64,000 nt of DNA from Acanthamoeba castellanii str. Neff (taxonomy: Eukaryota; Discosea; Longamoebia; Acanthamoebidae), in the NCBI RefSeq assembly GCF_000313135.1, contig NW_004457300.1, positions 1-64,000 of the forward strand. The letters run 5' to 3'. Shown one piece after another: positions 1 through 10,880 of this stretch (position 1 is its first letter; every line of letters starts with the position of its first letter). The translations under genes and the position numbers were made by a program. The notes below the pieces were generated by a model. That model was not told where the DNA came from. It saw nothing but the letters and a program-made list of their open reading frames with translations, and did no database searches.

Positions 1-90
1 ATTCTTGTCGATGTATTGGCACTTGGGGCACTTTTCCACAGCAACATGATGAATGATCCTCCTTGCTTCCCTTCTATAGGCCGAAGACAT
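1..90 (-). CDS. Start of a gene running off the window edge, unknown function
   Basis: An ATG at 90 opens a minus-strand frame of 30 codons without a stop up to the window edge. It begins MSSAYRREARRI and contains a Cys-Pro-Lys-Cys pair that could be half of a zinc site. Only the N-terminus is present, so no family can be named. It lies just downstream of the damaged F-box-like gene on the same strand and may belong with it. The call rests on an ATG and an open frame only. Confidence 0.3.
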   Translation of the reverse strand, partial: MSSAYRREARRIIHHVAVEKCPKCQYIDKN

Positions 91-144
91 TTGTGGATTG
101 CAGTTGCACCTGGAGGCATACAGACTGACAAAGAAATGCTCACA

Positions 145-1217
145 TTATATTGTCAAGGCAATCAACACAATCCACGTGTTTGGCAACATCAGAAATGACA
201 AGACCACAATCAGCGACATCATATCCCAACATTTGCACCATGACATGCAACCCCAGTGCATCAGCGTCAAATTTTGCATGGGTGGCATAGTGGAGGACAA
301 GTTCTCTGCCTCACAGACCATCATCAGCATATACCTCAAGTCAAAATTCCATTCCCAAGAGGGAAATTCATTCCCCTGGTGTGGGATATCTATTCACTTT
401 GAAGACAGTGACAACGCCAAGATTTCAGCCTGAAGACCCACATTGATCAATAAATCTGCATGTCTTTTTCACACTGCATCCAATGCATTGTCATCCATCA
501 TGGTGTGAATTACTGTGGCAGCAATTTTTGTGTCTCCATGCTTGCCCATCAATCGTGCACCATTGAGAAGCCATGCCATTTCAGGATGCAATTCAAATAT
601 CTTTTTGAGATACAGTGGTCAAGCGCTGCTCTTGCAATTGTAAAAAGCGCAAATGTGTTTTTGTGCAGTGGCAATGTCAATTTCCACACGGGGCAGTTGC
701 ACCAGGGGCGGATAGACCAAGTGTACTGTGTTGTCCTGTGCTAGTCCAAGCAACATTTTGATTTACCAAGCAGAAAGGCATCCAGCATGTAAAAATCCAG
801 TGATGAGTGTTCTGTCTTGGAATTCCAGATAAACCCAACAAAATAGGGTGAGTTGATGATGGGCCATGCGCCGTGGCCAGCTCCATGAAAAAGTTCCACA
901 TCAAGCAAACCCTGGAGAATGATGGTCTCATGTATTCCTTGGGCGGGTTGCATCAGCAGCTGCAAGGAAAGCGGGTTGATGGTGTACAAAACACCCAAAG
1001 TGATGGGTGTCCACTGTTGATGTGTGATCATGGCCATGCACAAGACACACGAGGTCGGTTGGGAATATCCACCCATGACGATCACTGCCACATCCAGAGT
1101 ATGGTCAGCTGGCAGCCATTTGGCTGACCACTTCTTGCACACTTTCAACAAGTGATATGTGGGAATCCACTTGGCCAACTTGGCGCTCACATCCACAATG
1201 TTGATGTACAGCGCCAT
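145..1217 (-). pseudogene. F-box/ankyrin-like gene, broken by one frameshift and three in-frame TGA codons
   Basis: The ATG at 1217 follows an AT-rich TATA-like stretch and a GGCGCGCC palindrome. The first 158 codons (to TAG at 741) contain an F-box-like segment near the N-terminus (LLKVCKKW). Coding sense then continues in another frame from about 756. That frame has no TAA or TAG for about 200 codons down to TAA at 145, but has TGA at 619-621, 469-471 and 394-396. The change of frame lies at a run of A (about 756) and is explained by one missing base. Segments such as KIFELHPEMAWLL look like the repeats of F-box/ankyrin proteins of amoeba viruses. It could be a decayed gene, a gene with read-through TGA codons, or two overlapping genes. 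The family assignment is weak. Confidence 0.45.
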
Positions 1218-1466
1218 GAAATTAAATATATCACTCAATATAAAAAGAGGCGCGCCCACAATCTGTGATCCTGTATTCTTCACCTGTATACACACATGCA
1301 ATGACTCTTGTCGTCCTTTATGCTGTAGTACCGCGATCTCAACATGAAATGCCTGTGCAAAGACCACAGTCAAAGTGCATTGCAATCCAAAAGACTACAA
1401 AGCACAAAAAGATTGTGCACCAATGCATCAGGGGACCTTTGCTCATTCCCAGAGAGCGGGGTTGAT

Positions 1467-2543
1467 TTATTCATATTCAGAGTGGATCACAAGCATCACC
1501 TGGTAAAAAAGTGAATCCCTGGTCTGCAAGATCTGGCTCTGAGGCAAAAGATGCTGTGACTCTATCACTTGGCCATTTTCAAACGCCGTGTGCAAGCAGT
1601 CAAGCGCCAAAAGCATGGCGCACACTCTGACATTCATCATTATCTCAGCGGCAGCGGCAAAATTGCATGATCCACGGCAGGTCAACAACTTGACAGCATT
1701 CATATGGCCATTGTGCGCCGCACATCACAATAAAAGTGCCATAAAGTGTTGATCGCGCATGTCATCCCATGTCAAATGGGCCTCTAATTTCTCCAGATGT
1801 CCACCCCATGCCCATCCCACCACGGCGTGTCTCCAATGGAGCATCATGGCAGGGTCGTCAATGTTGTGTTCAGCCATGGCTTGGATCAAGAGCGGCACGT
1901 TCTTGCCAGAAATAGGTCCGTGGACACAGGTTGGCTGCCAAGGCAGCATCCACATCACATAGAGTGTCTCATCAATCTCACAGCCGCATGATTCAATGAT
2001 AGAGACAATGTCTGTGGCATGGGACAACTTGGCAACGGTATAGCACATCATCATCACGGCCACCTTGAGGTGCTGGTTGGCCTTGTCCAAGTGTTGAGCG
2101 AGGTACGTGACAAATGCCTGCGCATCCTTTGACAAAATGCACAGGACCATTCTGTGTCCAGTGGGATAGTGCACAGGAGACCAGTTGATGGGATTCAGCC
2201 ACAAGCGCAACTTGGGAGAGATGTGGTCATTCACAAATTCACCCTCACAAGACCTCTCGCAATCGGTCGCCCATCTTTTGCTTGCACCTTGGTTCTCTCT
2301 ATTATTGCCATTGTTGTTATTGTTATTGTTGCTGCTGCTGCTGCCATCATCATATGGTCTCTTTTTGCAAAGGCACTGTTCAATTTCCATGTTGCCAGCT
2401 GTGCAATGAATGCCAAAGTATACACCAGGGGCATTTATATCCACTGCAATAATTTTTCTGCACCAGACCACCCGATCGGCACTTTTTGCCAATAAAATGT
2501 GGCGCCATAATGATGTAATATCAATTTGACAGGACGATGCCAT
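1467..2543 (-). pseudogene. Ankyrin-like protein with in-frame TGA
   Basis: The frame from ATG 2543 runs 272 codons to TGA at 1725-1727 and then stays open for another 85 codons to 1467. The piece after the TGA starts CAAHNGHMNAVKLL, a good ankyrin-type helix pair, so the TGA appears to sit inside the repeat region. Ser and Asn runs (SSSSNNNNNNN) lie around residues 68-80. A better start may be ATG 2390 (MEIEQC), because a TATAAA sequence lies just upstream of it; the first 51 residues of the longer version look non-coding. Function is unknown. Ankyrin and F-box proteins of giant viruses usually act as adaptors toward host ubiquitin ligases, but nothing here proves that. Confidence 0.45.
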
Positions 2544-2611
2544 TAAAATAGACTCTGGCGTTAGAAATCAAGGCGACACACACAACACAATAGACTTTAC
2601 GTTGCTGCATC

Positions 2612-2995
2612 ATGCACACACACATGACAGACTTTATCACTGATTCATCTGGTGGGCGCAAGTGGGTCATCAACAACAAGGTCATTCACACATACGTGCC
2701 CAGAACTGTGGATCCCACCGATTTAGCGCTTGCTCTTGCCAACCGACGCAAGGATCTCATGACAGTCTCTTTCAACTGGGCGGTCAATGTGCTGGACGCA
2801 TCATTTATTGACTTGGAATTTGACAACGAGAACTATCTGCACATTCTGGACTGGGCACAACACCTGGGCAAGGCAAAGACGTATGGCGATGTGCATGATT
2901 TGTTGGCTGACTGGCCAAGTGGTCATACTGTAATGGAGATGTATGGCAATTGCCTAGTTGTCTGTTCAAGCAATGCTCATGGCCAAATTGAATAA
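2612..2995 (+). CDS. Hypothetical protein, 127 aa
   Basis: An intact frame from ATG 2612 (a second ATG at 2624 gives MTDFITD) to TAA. The protein is mildly acidic with no recognisable domain. It is rich in Trp and aromatic residues in its second half. It is divergent from the upstream minus-strand gene, and its start lies about 70 bases from that gene's start. Its 3' end overlaps the antisense extension of the beta-helix gene, so one of those two ends is probably wrong. Not recognised. Confidence 0.55.
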   Translation: MHTHMTDFITDSSGGRKWVINNKVIHTYVPRTVDPTDLALALANRRKDLMTVSFNWAVNVLDASFIDLEFDNENYLHILDWAQHLGKAKTYGDVHDLLADWPSGHTVMEMYGNCLVVCSSNAHGQIE

Positions 2996-3736
2996 GACTC
3001 GGATCATCTGGCATCGGTGGCGTCCATTCTTTGCTGTCTCCCATGGGTATGCGGTTGAGGTGGCATAAAAAGCTGCGCTTGCCCTTGATGGGAGTGAATC
3101 CGTGACCCATGTTGGAAATGATACACATTCTGTGATCGCGATCAACCAAGATGAGAATGCTGCCACAATTAAAATAACCCTTGTGCATGGGTATTGTGAC
3201 GCTGTATGTCCACAGTGCATATGGCCTCCTCTTGTTGCTTTCAGGCCAGTGAATGTCCCACTCTATTCCATCGCAGTTGAGCACTTGACAGAGGAACTTG
3301 CGGCAGGAAGATGGCCATAGCGTGATGTAATAATGGCCCGATCGGTAGGAAATGGAGAGGTGCGGAGAATTGTGTGGTAGGCAAATCTGGTCTTGACAAG
3401 AAATTGCGGCTCTTGCGCGGTGGGTTCATCTGGCGGGAAGATGGGTGTGCCGGGCGCATATACCAGATTGTTCTTGCCTCTGATATACGCTGGGATGCCA
3501 TAGACAGTATTGTTGTTGCCAAATATCTTGTTGAATTGACCATGGATGATATTTTCCGGCCCGGTGACTTTGTTGCGATTGCCCGTCACCGTGGCGCGGG
3601 TGCTCCTTATGGAATTGTGATGACCTTCGACAGTGACACCAATACCGCTGATGTGATTATAGTCACCGATAATGGTGACATTGTCTTGCATGATGGTCAT
3701 TCTGTCGGCATACACAATGGTGTTGTGCACAGACAT
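2805..3736 (-). CDS. Beta-helix repeat protein, frameshifted
   Basis: The ATG at 3736 begins a protein whose first about 80 residues are short Asn/Gly/Ile/Val repeats (for example NVTIIGDYNHISG, VEGHHNSI, VTGNRNKV, IFGNNNTVYG). This is the pattern of a right-handed beta-helix as in DUF3060-like or pectate-lyase-like folds. Around 3340-3360 the coding sense moves to another frame (WPSSCRKFLCQVLNCDG onward), explained by one missing base. The second part has Cys, Trp and His but no motif I know. Its nominal stop at 2805 overlaps the plus-strand gene at 2612-2995; the true end is probably near 2990. Viral beta-helix proteins are often surface or carbohydrate-binding proteins, which is inference here. 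Confidence 0.5.
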
Positions 3737-3846
3737 TTTTTTTCACCAATGGAAATCACCAGACGCGCGCTACGCGGGACGATTTTGCAACAATCATCAC
3801 ATTATATTCCAGCTTCTCTTTTAATTTTTTACAGGGAAGGAAGTTA

Positions 3847-4083
3847 TCACATCGCCCCGCACACACAAAACACGCGCCTGCACTTTGTGCACTGTTGTTC
3901 GTGCCGGTGTTGACGGTGCAGCGTATCTGCCTGTGTCATGATGTCGTTGTATTCCCACCCGCCGGGTGTTATGCCATTAACATGAACAAAGAGTTGCAGA
4001 TTGCGCTGACGATCCTTGCCCGTGGTGGTGTCAAGAATGCGCGCCACCTGTATGGCCATCTTGTCCCTCTGACAAATCTCCAT
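3847..4083 (-). CDS. Small protein with C-terminal Cys pairs, 78 aa
   Basis: The ATG at 4083 directly follows the TAA of the next upstream fragment, so the two are probably co-oriented neighbours. The protein ends CTKCRRVFCVCGAM, with two close Cys pairs that could bind zinc. The stop is TGA immediately followed by TAA. No family recognised. It is short but bounded by a clear ATG and a double stop. Confidence 0.45.
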   Translation of the reverse strand: MEICQRDKMAIQVARILDTTTGKDRQRNLQLFVHVNGITPGGWEYNDIMTQADTLHRQHRHEQQCTKCRRVFCVCGAM

Positions 4084-4296
4084 TTAACCAGTCTGCCATA
4101 ATTTTGTATTCCGCGTGCGACGTGCAAGTTCAAGTGTCTCTGGACACATGACATGGTCGGTGATGATCATAATGCTTGGATACTTGTGGAAAATGCGAGC
4201 ACAGTTCCTTCTTGTCTCTGGAATAAATTCTCAAGGCCTCTGCTTGCAAGAGATAGTAGTCTGCCACTTGATCGTCGGATGTAAAATTACGCACCT
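4084..4296 (-). pseudogene. Gene fragment without start, frameshifted
   Basis: About 70 codons of good coding sense end at TAA 4084-4086. The first part (FTSDDQVADYYLLQAEAL) and the second part (YPSIMIITDHVMCPETLEL) are in different frames, with the change near 4190. No ATG precedes the first part; instead the region upstream is filled by the TGATTTCT repeats. It looks like the 3' part of a gene whose 5' part has been replaced or lost. No function can be assigned. Confidence 0.35.
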
Positions 4297-4446
4297 GATT
4301 TTATGAAATGATCCCAACTCAGCAGATCTGAGTCACGATTCCTCCCATCGCCAGGAATGAAGCATGCGCGAATTGACATCTTCTCCTTTCTTGCCAAGTT
4401 GATGAGCAGCAGCATTTGTTCTTTCGAATACTGCTTGGCGTACTAG

Positions 4447-4560
4447 TATCACGCTGATTTCTGCAATCACCAATATGTGTCATGCTGATTTCTGTTGCGC
4501 TGATTTTACGGACATTAAATTGTGTCACGTTGATTTCTGTGAATGTGTCACAGTGATTTC
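4447..4560 (+). repeat. Cluster of TGATTTCT direct repeats
   Basis: Degenerate units of about 22-26 bases built on TGTCAYGYTGATTTCTG occur at about 4450, 4478, 4523 and 4545, with a shorter copy at 4498. The region has no convincing ORF. It lies between the truncated minus-strand fragment and the plus-strand gene at 4631. The unit reappears at 19530-19560 in opposite orientation, and TGATTTCTAAC also stands just before ATG 2543. A regulatory or recombination role is inference. Confidence 0.6.
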
Positions 4561-4630
4561 TAACTTTTTACACTCTGGCGCATGATTTTTATTTGACCCG
4601 GCGTGTGTTTTCATCCAGTCAATATTAAAG

Positions 4631-4979
4631 ATGTCTGTCCTATGGAAGGCACTGTTCAAAGGATGGCATCCTCTCACTGCAGAAGAGCACCAAAAGGCTT
4701 TGCCGTCTTCATCGAGTTCACGCCTACGCGATGAACTCAGTGGCCTGTGTGTCCGAGTGTGGCCTCCCAACAGACGTTGCTACTACCTGATTGATTTCAC
4801 ACAGAGCGCCAAGATTCAGTTCACCATGCATGACAAGTCCCAGGGATCCGTGATATCTCTCCCTCTCTACGAGAACAACAAGACGTGCGAATCGCATGGC
4901 ACAGAGGACTCATCACATATGCTGTGTCTGCCAATGATTTTTATAAATTCCACATCGTCATCCGGTGGGTGTGATGCAA
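4631..4979 (+). CDS. Hypothetical protein, frameshifted near its middle
   Basis: ATG 4631 follows CTCTGGCG and an AT-rich stretch, similar to other starts in this half. The first about 85 residues (MSVLWKALFKGWHPL onward) include a Ser run and a WPPNRRCYYL segment. Near 4885 coding sense moves to another frame (LITYAVSANDFYKF, HIVIRW) and ends at a TGA near 4979. If read on in the first frame, the ORF reaches 5146 but its tail looks like promoter sequence of the next gene. No family recognised. Confidence 0.45.
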
Positions 4980-5130
4980 TCGGTCTGGCGACGGAGGTGC
5001 ACATGGGCGACAAAAAAAGTGTCCTATATGGAGATGGAAATTTTTCACTGTCAAGCATAACCTCGTGTCGCTTGTGTATAAAAACACCTGTTCTCTCTCT
5101 TTCTGCCTTTTTCCATACCACTCCAAGCAC

Positions 5131-5805
5131 ATGCAATCCACCATGAGCACAGTGATTGGACCATTTTGTGAGGCCAGCGCAAAAAAAATCCCCTTGGTAG
5201 AAATCGGTGCGGTGATCACCCTTACACGTGAACAGCTGGCTGAATGTACCCGCATGTCCATTGAGCGCAACAACGCCAACAAGGCGAACAACACCAAGAA
5301 CTGAAAGTACGCCCATCAGAGGACTGATGAGGAAATAGACATGCAGGGTGTGGTGGGAGAGTATGCATTTTCTCTTCTCTCTGGCGTGCCCGTTGAGATC
5401 TATGACGTTGGCTGTTGCAACGCCGCGTCCGAAGAGTGATTTGACACTGTGTTGGATGATGGCATGACCATTGACGTCAAGACCACAATCTACCCCACAC
5501 GTGTCACCACATGGAAGGCCGTAAATCCTCCTGACGCCTACGCGCTCATGATCATCGATAATCCAATGCTGGCCACGCACACCTTTGATCAACTCTATGG
5601 ATGTGAAGATTCTCCGCCACTAAAGGTCCGCCTTGCTGGCATGGTCACCGCGGCGGAAATCTTCCAGCCGGGCCACATCACCATGGTGCAACATCGATCG
5701 GGCCGACCCAGTGTCTACTATGAAATCCAACAACACCACCTGAAATCACTTGCCACAATTACAAGGGAACTCGGCGCCAAGTATGGAATTTCCAAGTGCA
5801 ATTAA
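5131..5805 (+). CDS. PD-(D/E)XK-type nuclease-like protein with two in-frame TGA codons
   Basis: A single reading frame runs from ATG 5131 (or 5143) to TAA 5803-5805, interrupted only by TGA at 5302-5304 and 5437-5439. The three pieces together carry the signature of a small virus/phage nuclease family. There is a basic Asn-rich helix (ERNNANKANN), then QGVVGEYAF, then DDGMTIDVKTT, where Asp and the D-V-K triad match the PD-(D/E)XK catalytic core, and a mixed beta/alpha tail. The motifs lie on different sides of the TGAs, so the gene is either recently disabled or read through. A TATAAAAA element at about 5087 precedes it. The substrate is unknown; DNA repair, mobile or anti-host roles are all possible. 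Confidence 0.6.
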
Positions 5806-5926
5806 TCTGTAATATTTTCATTGGTGCTAAATTCCCGTGTCCAAAATATGGCGCTAGGGGGCGGCACATAAATACATTTGACCACTTGTGTAGTAATATC
5901 ACATCTTACTTTTGAATCACTCCAAT

Positions 5927-8317
5927 ATGGACGGTACCACCACCCATATCGACACCCAATGGCTCGACAATGTCAACTTGGACGCTCTTGGTGGTGGTGA
6001 CCAAATAGATTTCAGTGCCCTCACCGACGGCATGAATCTGGATCTTATTGCATTGGATGAGGCCTTTGCCGTTGAGTACGACCAGCAAGAGCAGGACCAG
6101 GATCAGAGCCACATGTTCCAAGTGTGCCAAGAGTTCAATCCCGATGGATCCACCTTTTCCACCGACGGCGAACCCATCAACATTGACGACATCCTCAATG
6201 CGCTCAATGCGCCCAACAATGGCTTTGAAAGCATGGAGTCTTATGAGCAGCTGCCGCCGCAGTCTTTATACATTGCCAACCCTATGCAGCCGCAGCAGCA
6301 GCAAGAACAGCCACAGGAGCAACAAGAATTACAACTCCCCGCTAGAGGCCAATCTCCAAAATCTCCGTCTCAAGTGTCCCAACGACATCAACCCCGATGA
6401 TCGTGCTGCCGCCATGATCAACAACTTTGGCACCAGGAACAAGAGACGCACGCTGGCCTGTCCCAAGATCTTGTCAGGCGCGCCCTACACACCGGTGACC
6501 ATCCAACTCATGGTGGATCTCAAGTCTGGCAGGCAACTCTCCGAGGTCAAGACATATCACGCGCATATGGCCTCTATGACCGACACGCACATCACCATCC
6601 TGCCCGTCGATCGCGGAGGCGATTATGTGTGGTACAGTGGCGCTGTCCACTACACCATCGGCCTGGACGCGGTGGTGTTTCTCAAGCATTACTTGCCGCG
6701 TTATTACCCCACCGCCGACAGCAATGGCATGCACATTTATGCCGTCCCGCCTGTTCCCACCACCGACTATGAAGTCCGTCTCTCTACGCTCTTGGAGACG
6801 CTGGACCCCGCGGATGTGGACCCGCGCTTCCAGGAGCGCGTCTTTATGAAGATTGATCTCAACCACTCGCTGGAAATTGGTCAGACCACCAAGCAAGGCG
6901 CGACCCTGACAGAGCCGGTCACGCTGCGACGCAAGATGTGGAAGAGGCCCAAGGGTATTCCAGAGGCGCTGGCGCACCAACTCCCGGCCAATTTGGACAA
7001 GATGATGGAGAACCTCGCTGGTCTCGATGTGCTGTGCAACAACATCAGCAACAATTTTGACAAGAGAACCGGCCAATTCCAAGAGATCGATGGTCTCATC
7101 GAAGAGGGCCTCTACCAATACATCCTCGGCCCCAACAACTGCGAGGCCAAGTACATCACCGCCGACATGGTCAAGGAAGACGGACACACCCTCCAACTGA
7201 GGGTGGTCGCCCGCGCGTTGCCCTTTGTCTGGCGCTACTTTGAAAAGACCGGCTACATGCTGCGCTCTCCGCTGATGACGCGCCAGGCCATCGGCGTCTT
7301 TTTGGACACTCCTGCCCAGATGAAGAACGCCGCCGAAAAGATTGTCAAAAAGGCGCGCGACGAGGGCATCCCCGCACAAAAGGTCATCATGTCCTACTCG
7401 CCGCCTCTGAGGACATACATCGTGCGCGCCTTGACAAGGACCTGCCTCCCGACTACATCTCGCGCAATCGCCACATGCTCTTTGACCACCCTCCAACGCT
7501 CACCGCCGAACAGTGGGACCAACTCTTTACCGCCTTTTACTGGACCTACCTCGCACCGCACGGATTCAAAAAGAATTACCAGCATATAATCGACTTTTAC
7601 GCGCGACTCGGCGTGATGATCCGTCTCAAGATGCCCTACATGGCCACCGGCGAGAGCGTCCTTCGCACTTCGATCTCGGGAGAGTCGCGCACATTCAAAA
7701 ACACTTCGCACTCTCATTCGTGGCTCATCGACACCAACAACATCGTATTCAAGAACGACGGCCGCATGGTCGCCAAGAACAAGGCCAAGCCGCGCAAAGT
7801 GGAACCGCCCAAGCCGCCCGCCATCAGCGCACCCTTGGCACTCCCGGTGGGATGCTTCGATGACTCTGAATTGGATGACTCCGTCGACCGCCAATCCGCC
7901 ACCGCACCCATCACAAGCAGCGTCACCAAAGACGGACTCATCGTCCGCACATCACAGCCGACAGACTATGGAGGAAGGGTAAAAGTGACAAGACCCCTCG
8001 CCAACATCAGCATGCCCGCGTCAAAGCAAGCCAGAGCCATGTCCAGGAACATGAAATTGACCGATATGAGGATCCTCGCCTGCGTGGACTCGTGCGAAGA
8101 GATGAAGCCGCCGTTGGTATTCAGCATCGCCACATCCAAGAACAAGTTGACGCGACCTACCACATGTTCACGCCCAGGCAGACCTCCCAAGCGCAAGACT
8201 CCTGAGGTCGCGTTGTCCCTCGCAAGCGCAGGGAAAAAGACCAAGCCATCGAAAGAACCACCAGCAAAAAAGCGCGGCACCATCAAGTTGCTCGGCATCA
8301 TCAAAGTCGACCCCTAG
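5927..8317 (+). CDS. Large protein with acidic N-terminus and basic tail, two frameshifts
   Basis: ATG 5927 opens an acidic, Gln-rich N-terminal region (about 150 residues, resembling an activation-type disordered segment). Coding sense then moves frame between about 6290 and 6370, continues for about 350 residues of globular sequence (for example LACPKILSGAPYTPVTIQLM), and moves back between 7390 and 7420. It ends in a Lys/Pro-rich basic tail at TAG 8317. The two shifts compensate each other. Total length would be about 796 residues. No domain recognised. An acidic head, globular middle and basic tail would suit a DNA- or RNA-associated factor, but this is inference. Confidence 0.6.
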
Positions 8318-8546
8318 GCAATCAATAAACCGCGCCGTAAATGAATGAATCACTGTCAAATACAATTTATTTTTTCGAAAATTTCCCGAATGTGTATTGA
8401 TGCGTCTGCGCCCATTTTATCTGGCGCCCAAAGAGTCAAAATTCCGATCCAGACAATTTATTCTGGCGCCAGTTGGGTAATACTTAAGGACCCACATTCA
8501 TGGCACACAATCGCACAGACAGACAGACATCGACGCAAGAGCACTC
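8318..8546. promoter_or_regulatory. Intergenic region with two TCTGGCGCC elements
   Basis: No ORF fits here. TCTGGCGCCC at 8420 and TCTGGCGCCAG at 8462 stand 80-130 bases before ATG 8547. An AATTCCGATCC element lies between them, resembling the TTCCGGA element seen at other starts. AATAAA follows the previous stop at once. The second TCTGGCGCCA copy is a perfect palindrome core (TGGCGCCA). Confidence 0.55.
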
Positions 8547-9443
8547 ATGTTTCCGACGTCATTCCCCACGGACGAAGAGTCAGACTCTATCACCGAAGCA
8601 CTGCCGGTTCTACCGGCATGCGAGGATCTGTGTCCGCAATATTGGATTGCACCGCACATATGGTCTTGCTGGGAGAAAGCGATATGCGAGTCGTATGGAA
8701 AGACTTATGGCAGCAGCAGCGACAACTGGTCAAAATTGAAATCCCTGCTGAAAGACAGGGATGACATCCGCATCATCTACGCCGACGGAATGGCGACTGA
8801 CGCAAGTGAAAACGTGCCTTCACAATGCTCTGTTCTCTACATCTACGTGCGTGGAGTATCAGTCGACAAGATCTGCCGCTTTGGCGTGCAGTCTTTCAAG
8901 GACATGTCGCGGCCGCAACCGGCGAACCCATGAGGTGCGCTGTCGTCAAGATACCTGGATTCGACGAGATACTGGATATTCTCAATCGCGAGCGAGACCA
9001 ACCTCTGACGGCTTTTGACCTCGCGACGTTGAACATGAAGCCAGTCACCAAGATCAACAACTTTTGGGATGGCGAACTTGAAAAAAGCATGGATCCCGAA
9101 AGCCACATCGAATATGACGAATCCATGTGGAAGCGCATCAAGTGGTCTGCCATCAGACTGTGGTCCTTTGACGAACATACATACGGAGGCCTGATCCATC
9201 TGCCCATGTTCAACAGCACGTTCACGCGCATGGTCAAATTTACTTGCGAAGTGAATCCTGACGACGTGATCCTCCCGTTCGACCTTCCATTGGTGGATTT
9301 CTTATGCGACGGAAGGACCGGCCTGTTGCATAAGAATCAAAGCCATTTTCCAAGGCGCCCTATCTCGCGGACATCACGAAGGACTATCCGTGGAAGAGTA
9401 TGTCAAGGCATTTATTGATCACATTGATGGTGTCAAGTCCTAG
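8547..9443 (+). CDS. Hypothetical protein of about 298 aa, two frameshifts
   Basis: ATG 8547 starts a Trp- and acid-rich protein (MFPTSFPTDEESDS). Coding sense moves frame at 8905-8920 and again at about 9335. The last segment (GLSVEEYVKAFIDHIDG) ends at TAG 9441-9443. The two shifts compensate. The 3' end overlaps the convergent gene by about ten bases. No domain recognised. The middle contains IPGFDEILDILN and a Trp-rich stretch. Function unknown. Confidence 0.55.
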
Positions 9444-10796
9444 CAATGTCAAAAGGCGCTTGGAATATAACATTGGAAAAATCTTCGGCCTTGCTGATCT
9501 CTTCTCCTTCTTCTCCCTGGTCACTTTCATTTTCCTGTTGCTGTTGACGGTCACTTGAATCACGTTGTCCACTGCCGCTGCAACTTTGATTTTTCAAAAA
9601 GGTCGTTGTGCTGGAAGGAAGCGACTTGGCGAGCGTCGGAGGAAAGAGCGATATGTTGCCCACGAGGGGTTTATCAGTGGCGAGATTTCTGACTTGCACG
9701 TAGCGCATGTGGACGGCAGCGGTGTCAGACTTGATGCTGTAGCACTTCATCCATTGAAATTCGCGCCCGTTGACATCTGGACTCTCGATGTAGCACTTCA
9801 TCCACACATAATCCTTGCCTCCGATGTCGGGACTCTCGGCATACACGGTGCGCAAAACAAGTGTCTCCCCCTCTTGGACGCTCACCGGACTGCACAACTT
9901 GGCGATCTTGGCGTCGTCGGTGATGCCCTGCTTCTTGAGATTGGATGGCAGATCGGAATAGATTTTGACACCCGGCGCGATGACCTGGCCGTAGCACATA
10001 AAGGATTCGCTCTTGAGCGTCTCCAATTCCTTGGTGACTGCGTTGTGGTTCTTTTGGACGATGGTTCTGATCTCCGAGTTCATGCGCGTCAATGCGGTGC
10101 TCAAGGCGTCAACTTTCAACTCCAGGTCCTTGATGGGATCGATGATGACGGGTGACTGGTGCTTCTACTGGTGGCGCTGTCCCTGTGAGATGCAGACTGC
10201 ATGGTATCGTGGCGTCCGATGAATCCGGGTTCAGAATCCTTGCGTGATCTAGAAGTGCCACGAGGCACAGGCGGGACATGATTGTGCGATCGATGGGGTG
10301 AAGGTTCATTCCGACGACGGCGCCGATCGTAACCACGACCGTAGTCTTCTTCTTCTTCTTCATCATCGTCGTCGTCGTCACCAAAATTGGCGTTGTCGTA
10401 ATGACGGGCATTGCGCTGCTGATCTTGTACCGCATGTGTGTTTTTGCGCGATTGATGCATGATGGCGGTGTTGTGTCTTCTCGCGTGGTCGTCTTCCTCG
10501 CTCTCGCTTTCAGAATTGTGACGATAAGCAGGTTGATTGCGGTGTGGGACATTTGGTGTTTTCCTCTGTGCTGAGCGGGTGGGGAATCCATCATCGTCAT
10601 CTTCATCACTGCTGATGTATCGTCCTCTGTTGTTCACATTGAATGACTTGTTGTGATGGGGGCGTTCGGATGATGGACGCATCCAATCACGCGCGTGTCC
10701 AGAGGGTTCTTGGTCATATTCGTAGTCGCTGATGTTGCGAAGATGACCGCGGTTGTCACTGTCCCACTCGAGTGCGTCTGCACCACCGCGTTGCAT
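9433..10796 (-). CDS. Disordered acidic/Arg-rich protein with folded C-terminal half, frameshifted
   Basis: ATG 10796 (MQRGGADALEW). The first about 200 residues are low complexity: Asp/Glu runs (DDDDDDEEEEE), RRRRR and Ser/His/Arg stretches. At about 10170 coding sense moves frame to PVIIDPIKDLELKVDAL and continues through a short coiled coil into a folded region. That region contains a duplicated motif, VWMKCYIESPDVNG and FQWMKCYSI. The tail is Gln/Glu-rich. Total is about 450 residues. The duplicated MKCY element suggests a small repeated beta unit. It may be a virion or nucleoprotein component by composition only. Confidence 0.55.
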
Positions 10797-10880
10797 TTTC
10801 AAATTTTCCAATTGTTGACTTGATGTGCACTGTCGTGAGCAAAAGGAACGAGGTCTCGATGTTATGGTAAATCACCACTG

